DNA from: JBNLAN01 sp050302175
GTDB lineage: Bacteria > Pseudomonadota > Zetaproteobacteria > Mariprofundales > Mariprofundaceae
Length of the DNA stretch: 53,375 bases
Direction of reading: 5' to 3'
Assembly: GCA_050302175.1 (NCBI GenBank)
Contig: JBNLAN010000037.1
Location: 1-53,375 of the forward strand
Part shown: positions 1 through 8,054 of the stretch, piece after piece
Layout: each line of letters begins with the position of its first letter
Position numbering within the stretch: the first letter of the stretch is position 1
Translations under genes and position numbers: made by a program
The notes under the pieces: generated by a model
What the model was told of the DNA's origin: nothing
The model's input: only the letters and a program-made list of their open reading frames with translations
Database searches by the model: none

Positions 1-79
1 GATTATGGCTACCAGCCACAGCCAGGCCTGAAAAGCCCAGGGTTCCAATAACTGCCATTGCTACTAACAACTTCTTCAT
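1..79 (-). CDS. Small secreted/periplasmic protein, N-terminus only (cut by window edge)
   Basis: Only the first 26 codons are inside the window. They encode a textbook signal peptide: MKK, a hydrophobic core, and an Ala-x-Ala cleavage site (AVA before Gly-Ser-His). The product is therefore exported, but its function cannot be told. The ATG at 79 has a GAGGAG Shine-Dalgarno about 8 bases upstream. An in-frame ATG at 94 has its own AGGAGA and would add MRRID to the start. I chose 79 because the protein then begins with the usual short basic n-region, but both starts are viable. Confidence 0.7.
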   Translation of the reverse strand, partial: MKKLLVAMAVIGTLGFSGLAVAGSHN

Positions 80-182
80 ATCAATTCTCCTCATCCTGAT
101 TTCTCCTGTTTGCCAGAAGTACAGTATGGTCGGAGTAAATACTTCGATCTTACAGGGAAGGAAATGTTAATAGTCCGAGGCG

Positions 183-219
183 AAAAATAAAAAGGCCCCG
201 ACCGGGTCGGTCGAGGCCT
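183..219 (-). terminator. Rho-independent terminator of the tRNA-Val gene
   Basis: Read on the minus strand, a 12-bp stem (AGGCCTCGACCG with CGGTCGGGGCCT, one G-U pair) closes a 3-base loop. It is followed by TTTTTATTTTT. It begins 7 bases after the CCA end of the tRNA, so it terminates that single-gene transcript. Confidence 0.9.
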
Positions 220-226
220 GTGGAGA

Positions 227-301
227 TGGTAGGCTCGGGCGGTTTCGAACCGCCGACCCCCACCATGTCAAGGTGGTGCTCTACCCCTGAGCTACGAGCC
301 T
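227..301 (-). tRNA. tRNA-Val (anticodon GAC)
   Basis: The minus strand folds into a full cloverleaf. The 7-bp acceptor is AGGCTCG/CGAGCCT, the D-stem is GCTC/GAGC, and the anticodon stem is CCACC/GGTGG with loop TTGACAT. The T-arm is GGCGG-TTCGAAA-CCGCC. Bases 34-36 of the loop are GAC, which reads valine codons GUC and GUU. The 3' CCA is encoded. The gene stands alone with its own promoter and terminator, downstream of the large minus-strand operon. Confidence 0.96.
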
Positions 302-344
302 GTATGAATCATCTGCGGGCAATCCCTCTTGCGAGAGGCCGCGA

Positions 345-373
345 AGGTTATTGCCGCCCCCCTCTACGGTCAA
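345..373 (-). promoter_or_regulatory. Putative sigma-70 promoter of tRNA-Val
   Basis: On the minus strand TTGACC (-35, 368-373) is followed after 17 bp by TAACCT (-10, 345-350). A GC-rich stretch (TCGCGG) lies just after the -10, as in stringently controlled stable-RNA promoters. The position fits a leader of about 35 bases before the tRNA. The -35 matches consensus well and the -10 poorly, so this remains a prediction. Confidence 0.45.
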
Positions 374-397
374 GTTATAACAGCGTCTCGGACCCCG

Positions 398-1165
398 TTA
401 GTTATTAGCAGATTGCATGCCCTTCTGTATGTGCCCGGCACGGGTTTTACTACCGATCGCTTCCAGCATTTCGACCAACTGCTTGCGCACCGACTCGTTC
501 GGATCAATGGCCAGGCTGCGCTGATAGGCTTCGACCGCCCCCGCAAAATCGCCAGCCGCATGCTGGATATCGCCCCAGCTCTTCCAGCAAGGAGCACAAT
601 CATCAAGCAGGCGGGCAGCTCTGGCACCATGTTTGAGCGCCAAACGATGCTGCTTCTCTTCCGATAAAAAGAGCGCATAGCGCAGTTGTGCGAAACCGTT
701 TAATGGATCCGCCCTGACGGCCTTCTTCAGCAGCGCCTTTCCCAGCTTGCGATCACCGCGCTCCAATACGATTTCAGCCTGAAGATACCAGAGTGGTGCT
801 TCGGAGCGATGCTTTTTGGCTTCCCTTTTAAGCAGGGCCTCTGCCTCTGTGTGTTTACCCTGCAGGCGATATAGCCCACTTAGATTCACCACCGTTGGTA
901 AATGCCAGCCACGGCTGACATTATCCTCATACAGTTTAATCGCTTCCTCCTCATGCTCGATACGGGTGAAAAGCACTGCCAGATTGTAGCGGGCGACCAG
1001 ATTGTTGGGACGCACCGCAATTTCGTTTTCCAGTGCCCGGCGCGCCTCGGTATCGTTTCCCTGACGGATAAAGCGTTCGCCCGCTTCGAAGAAAGTTTCG
1101 CCCCAGGCCGGTGCCGAAAACAGAAGCGCGACCAACAGAAAGACATTAATGCTGCGCAGGAGCAA
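398..1165 (-). CDS. Periplasmic TPR-repeat protein, last gene of the Mla-type operon
   Basis: The protein has 255 residues. An N-terminal signal peptide (about residues 1-22, ending Ala-Trp-Gly) is followed by repeated TPR-type helical pairs, for example ALENEIAVRPNNLVARYNLA and AVEAYQRSLAIDPNES. TPR proteins are protein-protein scaffolds, so a role as periplasmic partner of the MCE transporter is inferred from position only. The reading frame overlaps the end of mlaD by 20 bases. The only available initiation codon near the start is TTG (1165) with a GGGGG run directly before it, so translation probably depends on coupling to mlaD. No MlaC or MlaB gene is present; this gene occupies the place where mlaC sits in E. 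coli. Confidence 0.85.
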   Translation of the reverse strand: MLLRSINVFLLVALLFSAPAWGETFFEAGERFIRQGNDTEARRALENEIAVRPNNLVARYNLAVLFTRIEHEEEAIKLYEDNVSRGWHLPTVVNLSGLYRLQGKHTEAEALLKREAKKHRSEAPLWYLQAEIVLERGDRKLGKALLKKAVRADPLNGFAQLRYALFLSEEKQHRLALKHGARAARLLDDCAPCWKSWGDIQHAAGDFAGAVEAYQRSLAIDPNESVRKQLVEMLEAIGSKTRAGHIQKGMQSANN

Positions 1166-2099
1166 CCCCCATCTGACCGGTGGTCATGAGCATCTCTTCC
1201 ATCTTTTCCTGCTTGGCACGCGGGTTCGGCGGCACCTCCGCTTCACGCGTCATCAGCTTCCACGGGTTGCGACGCACATCATCGGTCATCTCTTCGAAAT
1301 GCTCAGCCGCTTTGCGTAATTCGAACAACATGCGATACAGATTCTCCCGGTTATCCAGCACAATCTGATCAACGGAATTCAGTGTTTGGTTCCCTTTGTT
1401 AAAAAACTCTTTGCCTGAGGAGACTGCGCTGGGAAGATCCTTGCTGGCTTTCGAAATATTCTGCATGGCAAATGGTAAATCTTTTCTCAACGCCTCCGTG
1501 ACAAGCTCCAGATTATGCACCGCCTTACGCAAATCGGAGCGGTTCTCCGCCACCGCCGCCGCCAGATCATTCACAGCCTGATTGCTTTTCTCGATAATAC
1601 TGCGCAACGACTCCTTGTCGCCATTCTCTCCGAACAGGCTTGCCAGCGAGCGGCTCAAGCTCGACAGATCGTCAGTAATCCCCGAAGCCTCGGCGATAAA
1701 CGTATTGATATCGCCAACCGGCGCAGAGGGAATAAGAGCCCCATCCGGCAATAGCTCCGTGTCGCCCGGTGTTGCCCTTAACGCAAGATTCTTCTCTCCG
1801 ACAAGCCCGCGCCCAACGATGGAGGCCTTGGTAGAGGCCGGAAGCTTCACATCAGGATCAAGGGCGATGCGCACAACCGCACGGCCATTGCGCAAAAAGA
1901 TCTCCTGCACAGTGCCGACTTTCACACCCGCCATCTGCACGGGCGACTGCACCTCCAGCCCCAGCAGATCATCAAACTCTGTCTCAACAAGATTGCTATC
2001 CTGCTTAAAAAACACCATATCACCGACTCTGCCTGTAGCAAACCCCAGCAGCAGCAATGCCAGTAATACGAAAGCGCCAAGTCTGGCCTGTGCATTCAT
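1146..2099 (-). CDS. mlaD: MlaD-type MCE-domain protein of a phospholipid ABC transporter
   Basis: The protein has 317 residues. One N-terminal membrane segment (residues 7-22) is followed by an MCE domain (about 35-115) with the typical LLGLEVQSPVQMAGVKVGTV core. A long helical C-terminal part (about 130-290) is rich in Leu/Ala heptads. MCE proteins form hexameric periplasmic rings that pass lipids between the two membranes and dock on the MlaE permease. E. coli MlaD is much shorter (about 180 residues), so the extended tail is more like PqiB- or Mce-type tubes. The start ATG overlaps the mlaF stop in an ATGA junction. Confidence 0.93.
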   Translation of the reverse strand: MNAQARLGAFVLLALLLLGFATGRVGDMVFFKQDSNLVETEFDDLLGLEVQSPVQMAGVKVGTVQEIFLRNGRAVVRIALDPDVKLPASTKASIVGRGLVGEKNLALRATPGDTELLPDGALIPSAPVGDINTFIAEASGITDDLSSLSRSLASLFGENGDKESLRSIIEKSNQAVNDLAAAVAENRSDLRKAVHNLELVTEALRKDLPFAMQNISKASKDLPSAVSSGKEFFNKGNQTLNSVDQIVLDNRENLYRMLFELRKAAEHFEEMTDDVRRNPWKLMTREAEVPPNPRAKQEKMEEMLMTTGQMGVAPAQH

Positions 2100-2893
2100 T
2101 GAATCGGTTCCCCCTCTTTGGCGACAATATCGCCCAAATCCAGCGGACCCTCGGCATTCCCATCAATAAACTGCCGAAGTTTAGGATCCTGATCCGAGTT
2201 TAGCTCATCAGGGCGCAATTGACGGTCAATCCGTCCCTGATAGAGAAAATCGATACGGTCGCTAATCATGGCTGCGCTCTTCATATCATGGGTAATGGAT
2301 ACAATTGTTGTGCCAGAATCGCGATGCAAGCGTAAAATCAGACGATTAATCGCATCTGCCATGATCGGATCGAGCCCGGTGGTCGGCTCATCAAGAAAAA
2401 CAATATCGGGACGATGACAGATGGCACGAGCCAGCCCCACCCGCTTGGCCATGCCACCGGAGAGCTCCGCTGGCGCTTTATCCTCAATGCCGGGCAGCCC
2501 TACCCAGGCCAGCACTTCCGAAGCCCGCTCACGTGCGGATGATGGCTCTTCACCATGCTGTAATAGCGCGAAGGCTACATTTTCCCATACCGACAGCGAA
2601 TCAAACAAGGCGCCTGCCTGAAACAGCATGCCGACTCGACGCATCCGCTGCAGACGCTCGTCCTCATCAAGTGCCAGCCAGTTTTCGCCATCGACCAGAA
2701 TCTCGCCAGCATCCGGCTGCAAAATACCGAGAATACACTTGATCAATACGCTCTTTCCGGTGCCGGACATGCCAATCACAGTGACCGAGCTTCCGGGCAT
2801 AATATCGAGACTGACATCATCAAGAATTACTTTTGAATCAAAACGCTTACAGACGTTCCGAATACTGATGCGGGGGGTGGTTGTATTACTCAT
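2096..2893 (-). CDS. mlaF: MlaF-type ATPase of the phospholipid transporter
   Basis: The protein has 265 residues. It contains an ABC ATPase domain with Walker A (GMSGTGKS), signature (LSGGMAKRVGLARA), Walker B (DIVFLDEPTTGLDP) and H-loop (SITHD). The GMSGTGKSVLIK variant of the P-loop and the GGM signature are typical of the MlaF/TTG2A family. The ATG at 2893 is chosen because it makes an ATGA overlap with the mlaE stop and the ATPase fold starts soon after it. A longer upstream extension in the same frame lies wholly inside mlaE and is unlikely. It should energise MlaE at the inner membrane. Confidence 0.95.
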   Translation of the reverse strand: MSNTTTPRISIRNVCKRFDSKVILDDVSLDIMPGSSVTVIGMSGTGKSVLIKCILGILQPDAGEILVDGENWLALDEDERLQRMRRVGMLFQAGALFDSLSVWENVAFALLQHGEEPSSARERASEVLAWVGLPGIEDKAPAELSGGMAKRVGLARAICHRPDIVFLDEPTTGLDPIMADAINRLILRLHRDSGTTIVSITHDMKSAAMISDRIDFLYQGRIDRQLRPDELNSDQDPKLRQFIDGNAEGPLDLGDIVAKEGEPIQ

Positions 2894-3705
2894 CCGAACA
2901 TCCACGCTGTGAGGAAGTAGTCGGCCACCAGAATACTCATGCAGGAGATGACCACTGCGCGAGTGGTGGCCTTGCCAACCCCCTCGGCCCCACCCTTGCA
3001 ATTAAACCCCTCTGTGCAACCAATAATGCCAATCAGCAACCCGAAGAAACCCGCTTTCACAATGCCGGAGTACATATCACTTAACTCCATGTATTGCGTA
3101 GTCTTCTCGATATAAACGGCAGGGTTCTGGTCGAGCAGATGCACACTGATCGCATAACCGCCGTAAATACCGATGAAATCGGCTACTACCACCAAAAGAG
3201 GCATCATAATCACGGCAGCAATCAAGCGAGGCATAATCAAATAACGTAATGGATCGGTCGAAAGCGTCCACAAAGCATCAATCTGTTCGGTTACGCGCAT
3301 GGTGCCGAGCTCAGCCGCAAAAGAGGCGCCGACGCGCCCGGCCACCATCAGACCGACCAGCACCGGCCCAAGCTCCCGCACAATGGAAAGCGCCACCACC
3401 AAGCCGATCATGCTTTCGGCGGCAAAGCGGTGAAATACGATGTACGACTGCAGTGCCAGCACCATGCCGGTAAACATGGCGGTTAGTAGCACCACCGGCA
3501 GCGACTGCACGCCAACCTCTTCGGCCTGGCTCAGAATCAGGCGCGGATACAGCGGGCGAGAACCCATACGCCGCACAACACGGGCAAAAACAACTGCATA
3601 CAACCCGATGCGGTTACAAATCGACTCGAATGCTGCGCCAATACTCTGAAGAAATCTCAATTCGCCCGCTCCCCTACTCGCTAACCCCACAATATTTATA
3701 CCCAT
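2890..3705 (-). CDS. mlaE: MlaE-type permease of the phospholipid transporter
   Basis: The protein has 271 residues, close to the family length of about 260. It shows the five-helix MlaE pattern: an amphipathic N-terminus, then FTGMVLALQSYIVFHRF, the ELGPVLVGLMVAGRVG motif, and AAELGTMRVTEQIDAL, the strongly conserved family signature. It is the membrane-embedded half of the lipid transporter. The ATG at 3705 is 17 bases after the stop of the upstream isomerase gene and has a poor Shine-Dalgarno. A TTG just before residue LRFLQS has a better one (GGGGAG), so the first roughly 15 residues are uncertain. Confidence 0.94.
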   Translation of the reverse strand: MGINIVGLASRGAGELRFLQSIGAAFESICNRIGLYAVVFARVVRRMGSRPLYPRLILSQAEEVGVQSLPVVLLTAMFTGMVLALQSYIVFHRFAAESMIGLVVALSIVRELGPVLVGLMVAGRVGASFAAELGTMRVTEQIDALWTLSTDPLRYLIMPRLIAAVIMMPLLVVVADFIGIYGGYAISVHLLDQNPAVYIEKTTQYMELSDMYSGIVKAGFFGLLIGIIGCTEGFNCKGGAEGVGKATTRAVVISCMSILVADYFLTAWMFG

Positions 3706-3722
3706 TGTAGGCTATACAGGCA

Positions 3723-4331
3723 TCATTTGTCAGCGGTCGCTCCTGTAGCCCACGCCAGCGCATCTTCAAGGCGATCCTGCCCCCAAAACATCTCTCCATC
3801 CTGCGTAAAAAAGGTGGGAGAGCCGAAGATTCCAAGCTCAGTCGCCCGGCTGGTCTGCTCACGCAGCTGCTGCTTGATGGTATTGGTAGTCGCAGCAGCA
3901 AACATCCCTTCGACATCGAGTCCTAGCGTCTCAAGTATTGGCGCTAAAATCTGCTTACTGGCGATATCATTCCCCACGCCAAACTCCGCATGAAATACCG
4001 CTTTGATAAATTCAACGCCCCAGCCCTGCTCCAGCCCCACCAGTGCGATACGGGCGGCCAGCAGGGAAAAGGGCTGAGCGGATGGATAACGGCAGGGGAG
4101 TCCGTACTTTTCACACAACCGTTCAAGATCCCTCAACCAGTATGCAACCTTCCACGGTTGCTCAACCATCATCGGCCCGGAACCATGGTGCTTTAGCACC
4201 GGCCCCAGTAAAAATGGCCTCCAACGTATGGTAATACCGGCCGCTGCCGCCAGCGGCTCGATACGAAAGACTGCAATGTAGGTGTAAGGACTGGCGAACT
4301 CGAACCAGAAGTCCAGAGCACGCGCCGACAT
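3723..4331 (-). CDS. DsbA-fold 2-hydroxychromene-2-carboxylate isomerase family protein
   Basis: The protein has 202 residues. The N-terminal motif FWFEFASPYTYIA carries the SPY that replaces the CxxC of DsbA in the HCCA isomerase/kappa-class glutathione transferase family. The C-terminal GIFGSPTF holds the cis-proline, and the ending WGQDRLEDA is also typical. These enzymes use glutathione for isomerisation of aromatic breakdown products, but here the neighbours are envelope genes, so the substrate is unknown. No signal peptide is seen, so it is cytoplasmic. The start is taken as the ATG at 4331, three bases after the glmM stop. A TTG directly before it is also in frame. Confidence 0.9.
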   Translation of the reverse strand: MSARALDFWFEFASPYTYIAVFRIEPLAAAAGITIRWRPFLLGPVLKHHGSGPMMVEQPWKVAYWLRDLERLCEKYGLPCRYPSAQPFSLLAARIALVGLEQGWGVEFIKAVFHAEFGVGNDIASKQILAPILETLGLDVEGMFAAATTNTIKQQLREQTSRATELGIFGSPTFFTQDGEMFWGQDRLEDALAWATGATADK

Positions 4332-4334
4332 CAA

Positions 4335-5681
4335 TCAGATGCTGGTCTGGGCTTTAACGACATCAACAAGTTGCTGGCCCATTTCAAGCATCAACTCTTC
4401 GTCGTCCGCCTCGACCATAACTCGCAATTTTGGTTCGGTGCCAGACATGCGCACATTCACCCGCCCGCGCCCCGAGAGTTTTGCTTCGGCATCCGTCAGC
4501 GCCTTAATAATCGCGGGATTGGCCTTTACATCCATGCGCTCAGCCATGGTGATATTCCAAAGTTTCTGCGGAAACAGCGGCATATCCGACGCAAGTTCAT
4601 CCAGCGGACGATCCGTATCGCGCATGGCACAAAGCAGTTGCAATGCGGTGAGTAGGCCGTCGCCGGTGGTATTGTGATCAAGTAAAATCACATGTCCCGA
4701 TTGCTCCCCCCCAAGATTGCACTTCTTCTGCTGCATCATCTCCAGCACATAACGATCACCTACCTGTGCACGGAGCATCTTGATTTTTATGCGCTCAAGA
4801 TAGCGCTCCAATCCCATATTACTCATGATAGTCGTCACCACCGCGCCACCCTGCAATATTTGGTGACGCAACAGATGCTCGGCGAGAATCGCAATCACCC
4901 GATCTCCATCAACGACATACCCCTTGCTATCGCATGCGATCAGACGATCAGCATCGCCATCAAGCGCCAGCCCGATATCCGCACCGCATTCGATAACCTT
5001 GGCACACATCGCCTCCGGATGCGTTGAGCCGCAACCTGCGTTGATATTATAGCCATCCGGCTTGTCACCCATCGCAATCACTTCACAGCCAAGCTCTTCG
5101 AGCAATCTCGGCGCAACGTAGTAAGCCGCTCCATTGGCGCAATCCACCACCACCTTCAAGCCATCGAGCCGCATGCCGCGCGGCAGTGTCGCTTTCAGAA
5201 ATTCGATATAACGACCTCGTGCATCGTCCACACGCACCGCCTTGCCAATCGCCAGTGCATCCGGAAGTGGTGGCAACTCATCCAGGCAGGCCTCGATTTC
5301 CATCTCTACCTCATCTGGAAGCTTGAACCCATCCGCGCCGAAAAACTTGATGCCATTATCGCCGGCGGGATTGTGTGATGCTGAAAGCACCACGCCCGCA
5401 TCTGCGCGCAGGCTACGGGTAAGATAAGCCACCGCAGGCGTAGGCACCGGCCCTACCAGCTGCACATTCATCCCCTGTGCCGTCAATCCGGCACAAAGTG
5501 CTGATTCGATCATATAGCCGGAAAGGCGGGTATCCTTACCGATCAGAACATGAGGCACATGATCCAGATGCCGGGTCAATACATAGCCTGCGGCCCTCCC
5601 CAGTCGAAGTGCAAACTCGGCCGTCATCGGTGATTCATTCACCCTGCCACGCACGCCATCCGTTCCGAAATAACGCCTCAT
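4335..5681 (-). CDS. glmM: Phosphoglucosamine mutase
   Basis: The protein has 448 residues, the normal length. It interconverts glucosamine-6-phosphate and glucosamine-1-phosphate on the way to UDP-GlcNAc, the precursor of peptidoglycan and LPS. All four active-site blocks are present: the phosphoserine loop ASHNP (Ser102), the metal loop DGDADR (241-246), the sugar loop GEQSGH (325-330) and the phosphate loop RMSGTEPKLR (411-420). Its ATG shares one base with the ybbR stop (TAATG). Linkage to cdaA and ybbR matches the Gram-positive arrangement, where CdaA and GlmM interact physically and GlmM inhibits CdaA. Confidence 0.98.
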   Translation of the reverse strand: MRRYFGTDGVRGRVNESPMTAEFALRLGRAAGYVLTRHLDHVPHVLIGKDTRLSGYMIESALCAGLTAQGMNVQLVGPVPTPAVAYLTRSLRADAGVVLSASHNPAGDNGIKFFGADGFKLPDEVEMEIEACLDELPPLPDALAIGKAVRVDDARGRYIEFLKATLPRGMRLDGLKVVVDCANGAAYYVAPRLLEELGCEVIAMGDKPDGYNINAGCGSTHPEAMCAKVIECGADIGLALDGDADRLIACDSKGYVVDGDRVIAILAEHLLRHQILQGGAVVTTIMSNMGLERYLERIKIKMLRAQVGDRYVLEMMQQKKCNLGGEQSGHVILLDHNTTGDGLLTALQLLCAMRDTDRPLDELASDMPLFPQKLWNITMAERMDVKANPAIIKALTDAEAKLSGRGRVNVRMSGTEPKLRVMVEADDEELMLEMGQQLVDVVKAQTSI

Positions 5682-6373
5682 TAACGTGCTCCCTTGCCAC
5701 TCCGGGGGTTCGGCCTGATTGACTTGGGCTGCAATACGCCGAACACCTTAAGCACCTGCTTCTCATTCACCAGACGGATCGCCTTGCCAGTTGGACTCTC
5801 CACACCCGTATCCAGCGCAAACAGGCCGGGCTTCAGCTCCGGTTTAACAGGCTTCGTATCAACAAAGGTCAGCGCATCCAGCCAGACCTCAGGGCCGCGC
5901 AGTTTTACCGTCTCAGGCTCCACCCTAACCTGATCCACGACCCAGTCCTCCGGCAGCTCCAGTTTGGCCTGCACGGCGATCTCACGCACCACTTGCCTGT
6001 CCACCTGCAACTCCAGACGGTCGGGCTGCATCTTTTTAACGCTCATACCGAGCGGCACGGTAATATCCGAAATATCGAGCGCCCGCTCAACCACGCCAGG
6101 CTCCACCAGATCGGAGACATCCAAAGGCACCGTGATATCCTGCGGCTCCAGGTCTTTCAGCCGCGATTGCAATCCACTCAGGGATATCCGGACATGATCA
6201 GGCAAATCATTCACGATCACCATGTTTTCAGGAAGGCCGCGCACCTGCAATACAACATCCAGCGTCACGCTCCCCACACCTTGGCCATGCACCTGCAACC
6301 ACAACACCACAGCGATAGCGACGGCAATCAACTGCATACCGGAGGAGCGCGCCATAAACATGAATTTCGCCAT
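5681..6373 (-). CDS. YbbR-domain protein, likely regulator of the c-di-AMP synthase (CdaR-type)
   Basis: The protein has 230 residues. One N-terminal membrane anchor (about 13-28) is followed by two YbbR-like beta domains outside the membrane (about 35-120 and 125-210). The segments are of the type LPDHVRISLSGLQSRLKDL and VEPETVKLRGPE. In Firmicutes the CdaR/YbbR protein has four such domains and modulates CdaA from outside; this one has two, as in many non-Firmicute homologues. It overlaps cdaA by one base (TGATG) and glmM by one base, so the three are co-translated. The regulatory role is inferred from the family and context. Confidence 0.9.
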   Translation of the reverse strand: MAKFMFMARSSGMQLIAVAIAVVLWLQVHGQGVGSVTLDVVLQVRGLPENMVIVNDLPDHVRISLSGLQSRLKDLEPQDITVPLDVSDLVEPGVVERALDISDITVPLGMSVKKMQPDRLELQVDRQVVREIAVQAKLELPEDWVVDQVRVEPETVKLRGPEVWLDALTFVDTKPVKPELKPGLFALDTGVESPTGKAIRLVNEKQVLKVFGVLQPKSIRPNPRSGKGAR

Positions 6374-7170
6374 CAGGATGCACCCTTTTCAGCAGAATAA
6401 ACACCACGCTGCTGCAGATTTGAAAGCACCTTTTCGGTCAGTGTTCTGCGCAACGCATCTGCTGCCAGAGCCTTGGTCAACACGCCCTCTTCCGCCAGAC
6501 GCACCTCGCCATTCTCTTCAGAGATAATAATAACAAGCGCATCACTCTCTTCAGTCAGCCCAACGGCTGCGCGATGGCGGGTGCCAAATCCGCCATCCAG
6601 CGCATTAGCCTGTGCCAGGGGCAACAATACGCGCGCTGCAGCAACATACCCGGTCTTCGCATCGCTGCGAACAATCACAGCACCATCATGCATGGGCGCA
6701 TGTGGACAGAAAATAGATTGAATAACATCCGGACGCAGCGCTGCACGCATCTCGACACCACTATCGTAAAGGTGCTTTAGACCGGTTTCGCGCTCGATCA
6801 CAAGCAACCCTCCCCACTTACGGTGTGAAAGCGCAAACGCAGACTCGGTGAGCGCTTCAACGAACTGACTGCCTGTCTGCGGCCCTGCCGACAAAGGATT
6901 GACGGCCATGCGCACCAGACCACGGCGAATCTCATGCTGGAACAGCACGACAAAAATGATAATAAAGGCGGAGAAAAACTGGCCAAAAATCCATTCCACG
7001 GTTAACAGGCCAAAAATACGCGCAGCCTCATATACCAGAAACACGACGGCCAATCCGATCAACATCTGAACAGCACGTGTTCCCCGGATCATACGCAATA
7101 TAAAATAGACCGCTGCCGCCACCAGAGCGATATCGATAAGATCACGCAGACCGAATTGCCAAGTATCCAC
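6373..7170 (-). CDS. cdaA: CdaA-type membrane diadenylate cyclase (c-di-AMP synthase)
   Basis: The protein has 265 residues. Three N-terminal membrane helices (about 10-27, 33-53, 60-78) are followed by a DisA_N/DAC catalytic domain (about 95-245). Both catalytic signatures are intact: DGA (162-164) within HDGAVIVRSD, and GTRHR (196-200). The enzyme condenses two ATP into cyclic di-AMP. The start codon is GTG at 7170, 9 bases after folP. No c-di-AMP phosphodiesterase or receptor is visible in this window. c-di-AMP synthases are sparse in proteobacteria outside the deltaproteobacterial groups, which makes this noteworthy. Confidence 0.96.
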   Translation of the reverse strand: MDTWQFGLRDLIDIALVAAAVYFILRMIRGTRAVQMLIGLAVVFLVYEAARIFGLLTVEWIFGQFFSAFIIIFVVLFQHEIRRGLVRMAVNPLSAGPQTGSQFVEALTESAFALSHRKWGGLLVIERETGLKHLYDSGVEMRAALRPDVIQSIFCPHAPMHDGAVIVRSDAKTGYVAAARVLLPLAQANALDGGFGTRHRAAVGLTEESDALVIIISEENGEVRLAEEGVLTKALAADALRRTLTEKVLSNLQQRGVYSAEKGAS

Positions 7171-7179
7171 AGGCTTAGC

Positions 7180-8049
7180 CTACGTTTTCGTTTTGTTCTG
7201 ACAAGAATTGTTCTGACAAGAGTTTCTCGCCACATCGCCCAGTGCAGCGGCAATCTGTGCCGCCCGGTGCTGGGATCCGACCTCATGTACCCGCAACAGA
7301 TCGGCACCCTGGAAAACTCCAATCGCATTGGCTGCAGCGGTTTCGAGCTCTCGCTCGTCCACTTCCGAACCGGTAATCAGCCCGAGAAACGATTTGCGCG
7401 AAACGCCCAACAGCAGTGGCTTTTGCAACCTTCGTTTGAGCTCGGAGATACAGGAGAGCAATGCCAGATTATCTTCAAGGCGTTTCCCAAACCCGATGCC
7501 GGGATCGATCAGAAGCGCACTCTCGGCAATGCCGGCAGCAAGAGATGCCTCGATGCGGCGCTCCAGAAATTCACCCACTTCCGAGACCACATCAGAGTAT
7601 CCTGGCTTCACCTGCATGGTTTCAGGGGTTCCCTGCATATGCATCAGACAGACATCGACTCCGGCATCCGCAACCACCCGTGGAGCATCGGAATCGAAAT
7701 TGAGCGCACTAACATCGTTGACCATCACCGCACCCGCCTCGATGGCCTGCCGCATTACCTCCGCTTTCATAGTATCGATCGATACCGCGCACCCTTCGGC
7801 AACAAGCGTCCGCACCACAGAAATGGTGCGCCTGAGCTCCTCCGCCAAGTCCACTTTTGCGGCACCCGGGCGTGTGGACTCCCCGCCCACATCAATTATG
7901 GCCGCGCCCATATCCCGCATTTTCAAGCCATGGGCAATAGCTGCATCCGCCTCAAAATTCTTACCACCATCCGAAAATGAATCGGGGGTGCAATTTAGCA
8001 CCCCCATAATCCAGGCCGAATCACCCTGCTTACGATACCAGCGCGACAT
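7180..8049 (-). CDS. folP: Dihydropteroate synthase
   Basis: The protein has 289 residues and forms 7,8-dihydropteroate from p-aminobenzoate and the pterin diphosphate in folate synthesis; it is the sulfonamide target. Seen motifs are NCTPDSFSDGG (19-29), GGESTRPGA (55-63), MHMQGTP (136-142), DPGIGFGK (182-189) and SRKSF (217-221). The catalytic core is complete. The C-terminus is odd: a 15-base tandem duplication makes the last residues a repeated NSCQN followed by KTKT. It lies 5 bases after ftsH and 9 before cdaA, as in the ftsH-folP-glmM order common in proteobacteria. Confidence 0.97.
   Translation of the reverse strand: MSRWYRKQGDSAWIMGVLNCTPDSFSDGGKNFEADAAIAHGLKMRDMGAAIIDVGGESTRPGAAKVDLAEELRRTISVVRTLVAEGCAVSIDTMKAEVMRQAIEAGAVMVNDVSALNFDSDAPRVVADAGVDVCLMHMQGTPETMQVKPGYSDVVSEVGEFLERRIEASLAAGIAESALLIDPGIGFGKRLEDNLALLSCISELKRRLQKPLLLGVSRKSFLGLITGSEVDERELETAAANAIGVFQGADLLRVHEVGSQHRAAQIAAALGDVARNSCQNNSCQNKTKT
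7195..7224. repeat. 15-bp tandem duplication inside the 3' end of folP
   Basis: The unit GTTCTGACAAGAATT (7195-7209) is repeated at 7210-7224 with one change (GAGTT). In protein it doubles the pentapeptide NSCQN at the C-terminus of dihydropteroate synthase. This looks like a recent replication-slippage event and keeps the reading frame. Confidence 0.85.
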
Positions 8050-8054
8050 CGAAG

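Noticed and set aside
1146..1146. TAATG at the mlaD stop as a start for the next gene
   Set aside because: The ATG opens a different frame whose product has no TPR or signal features. The TPR frame starts upstream at a TTG, so the ATG is coincidental.
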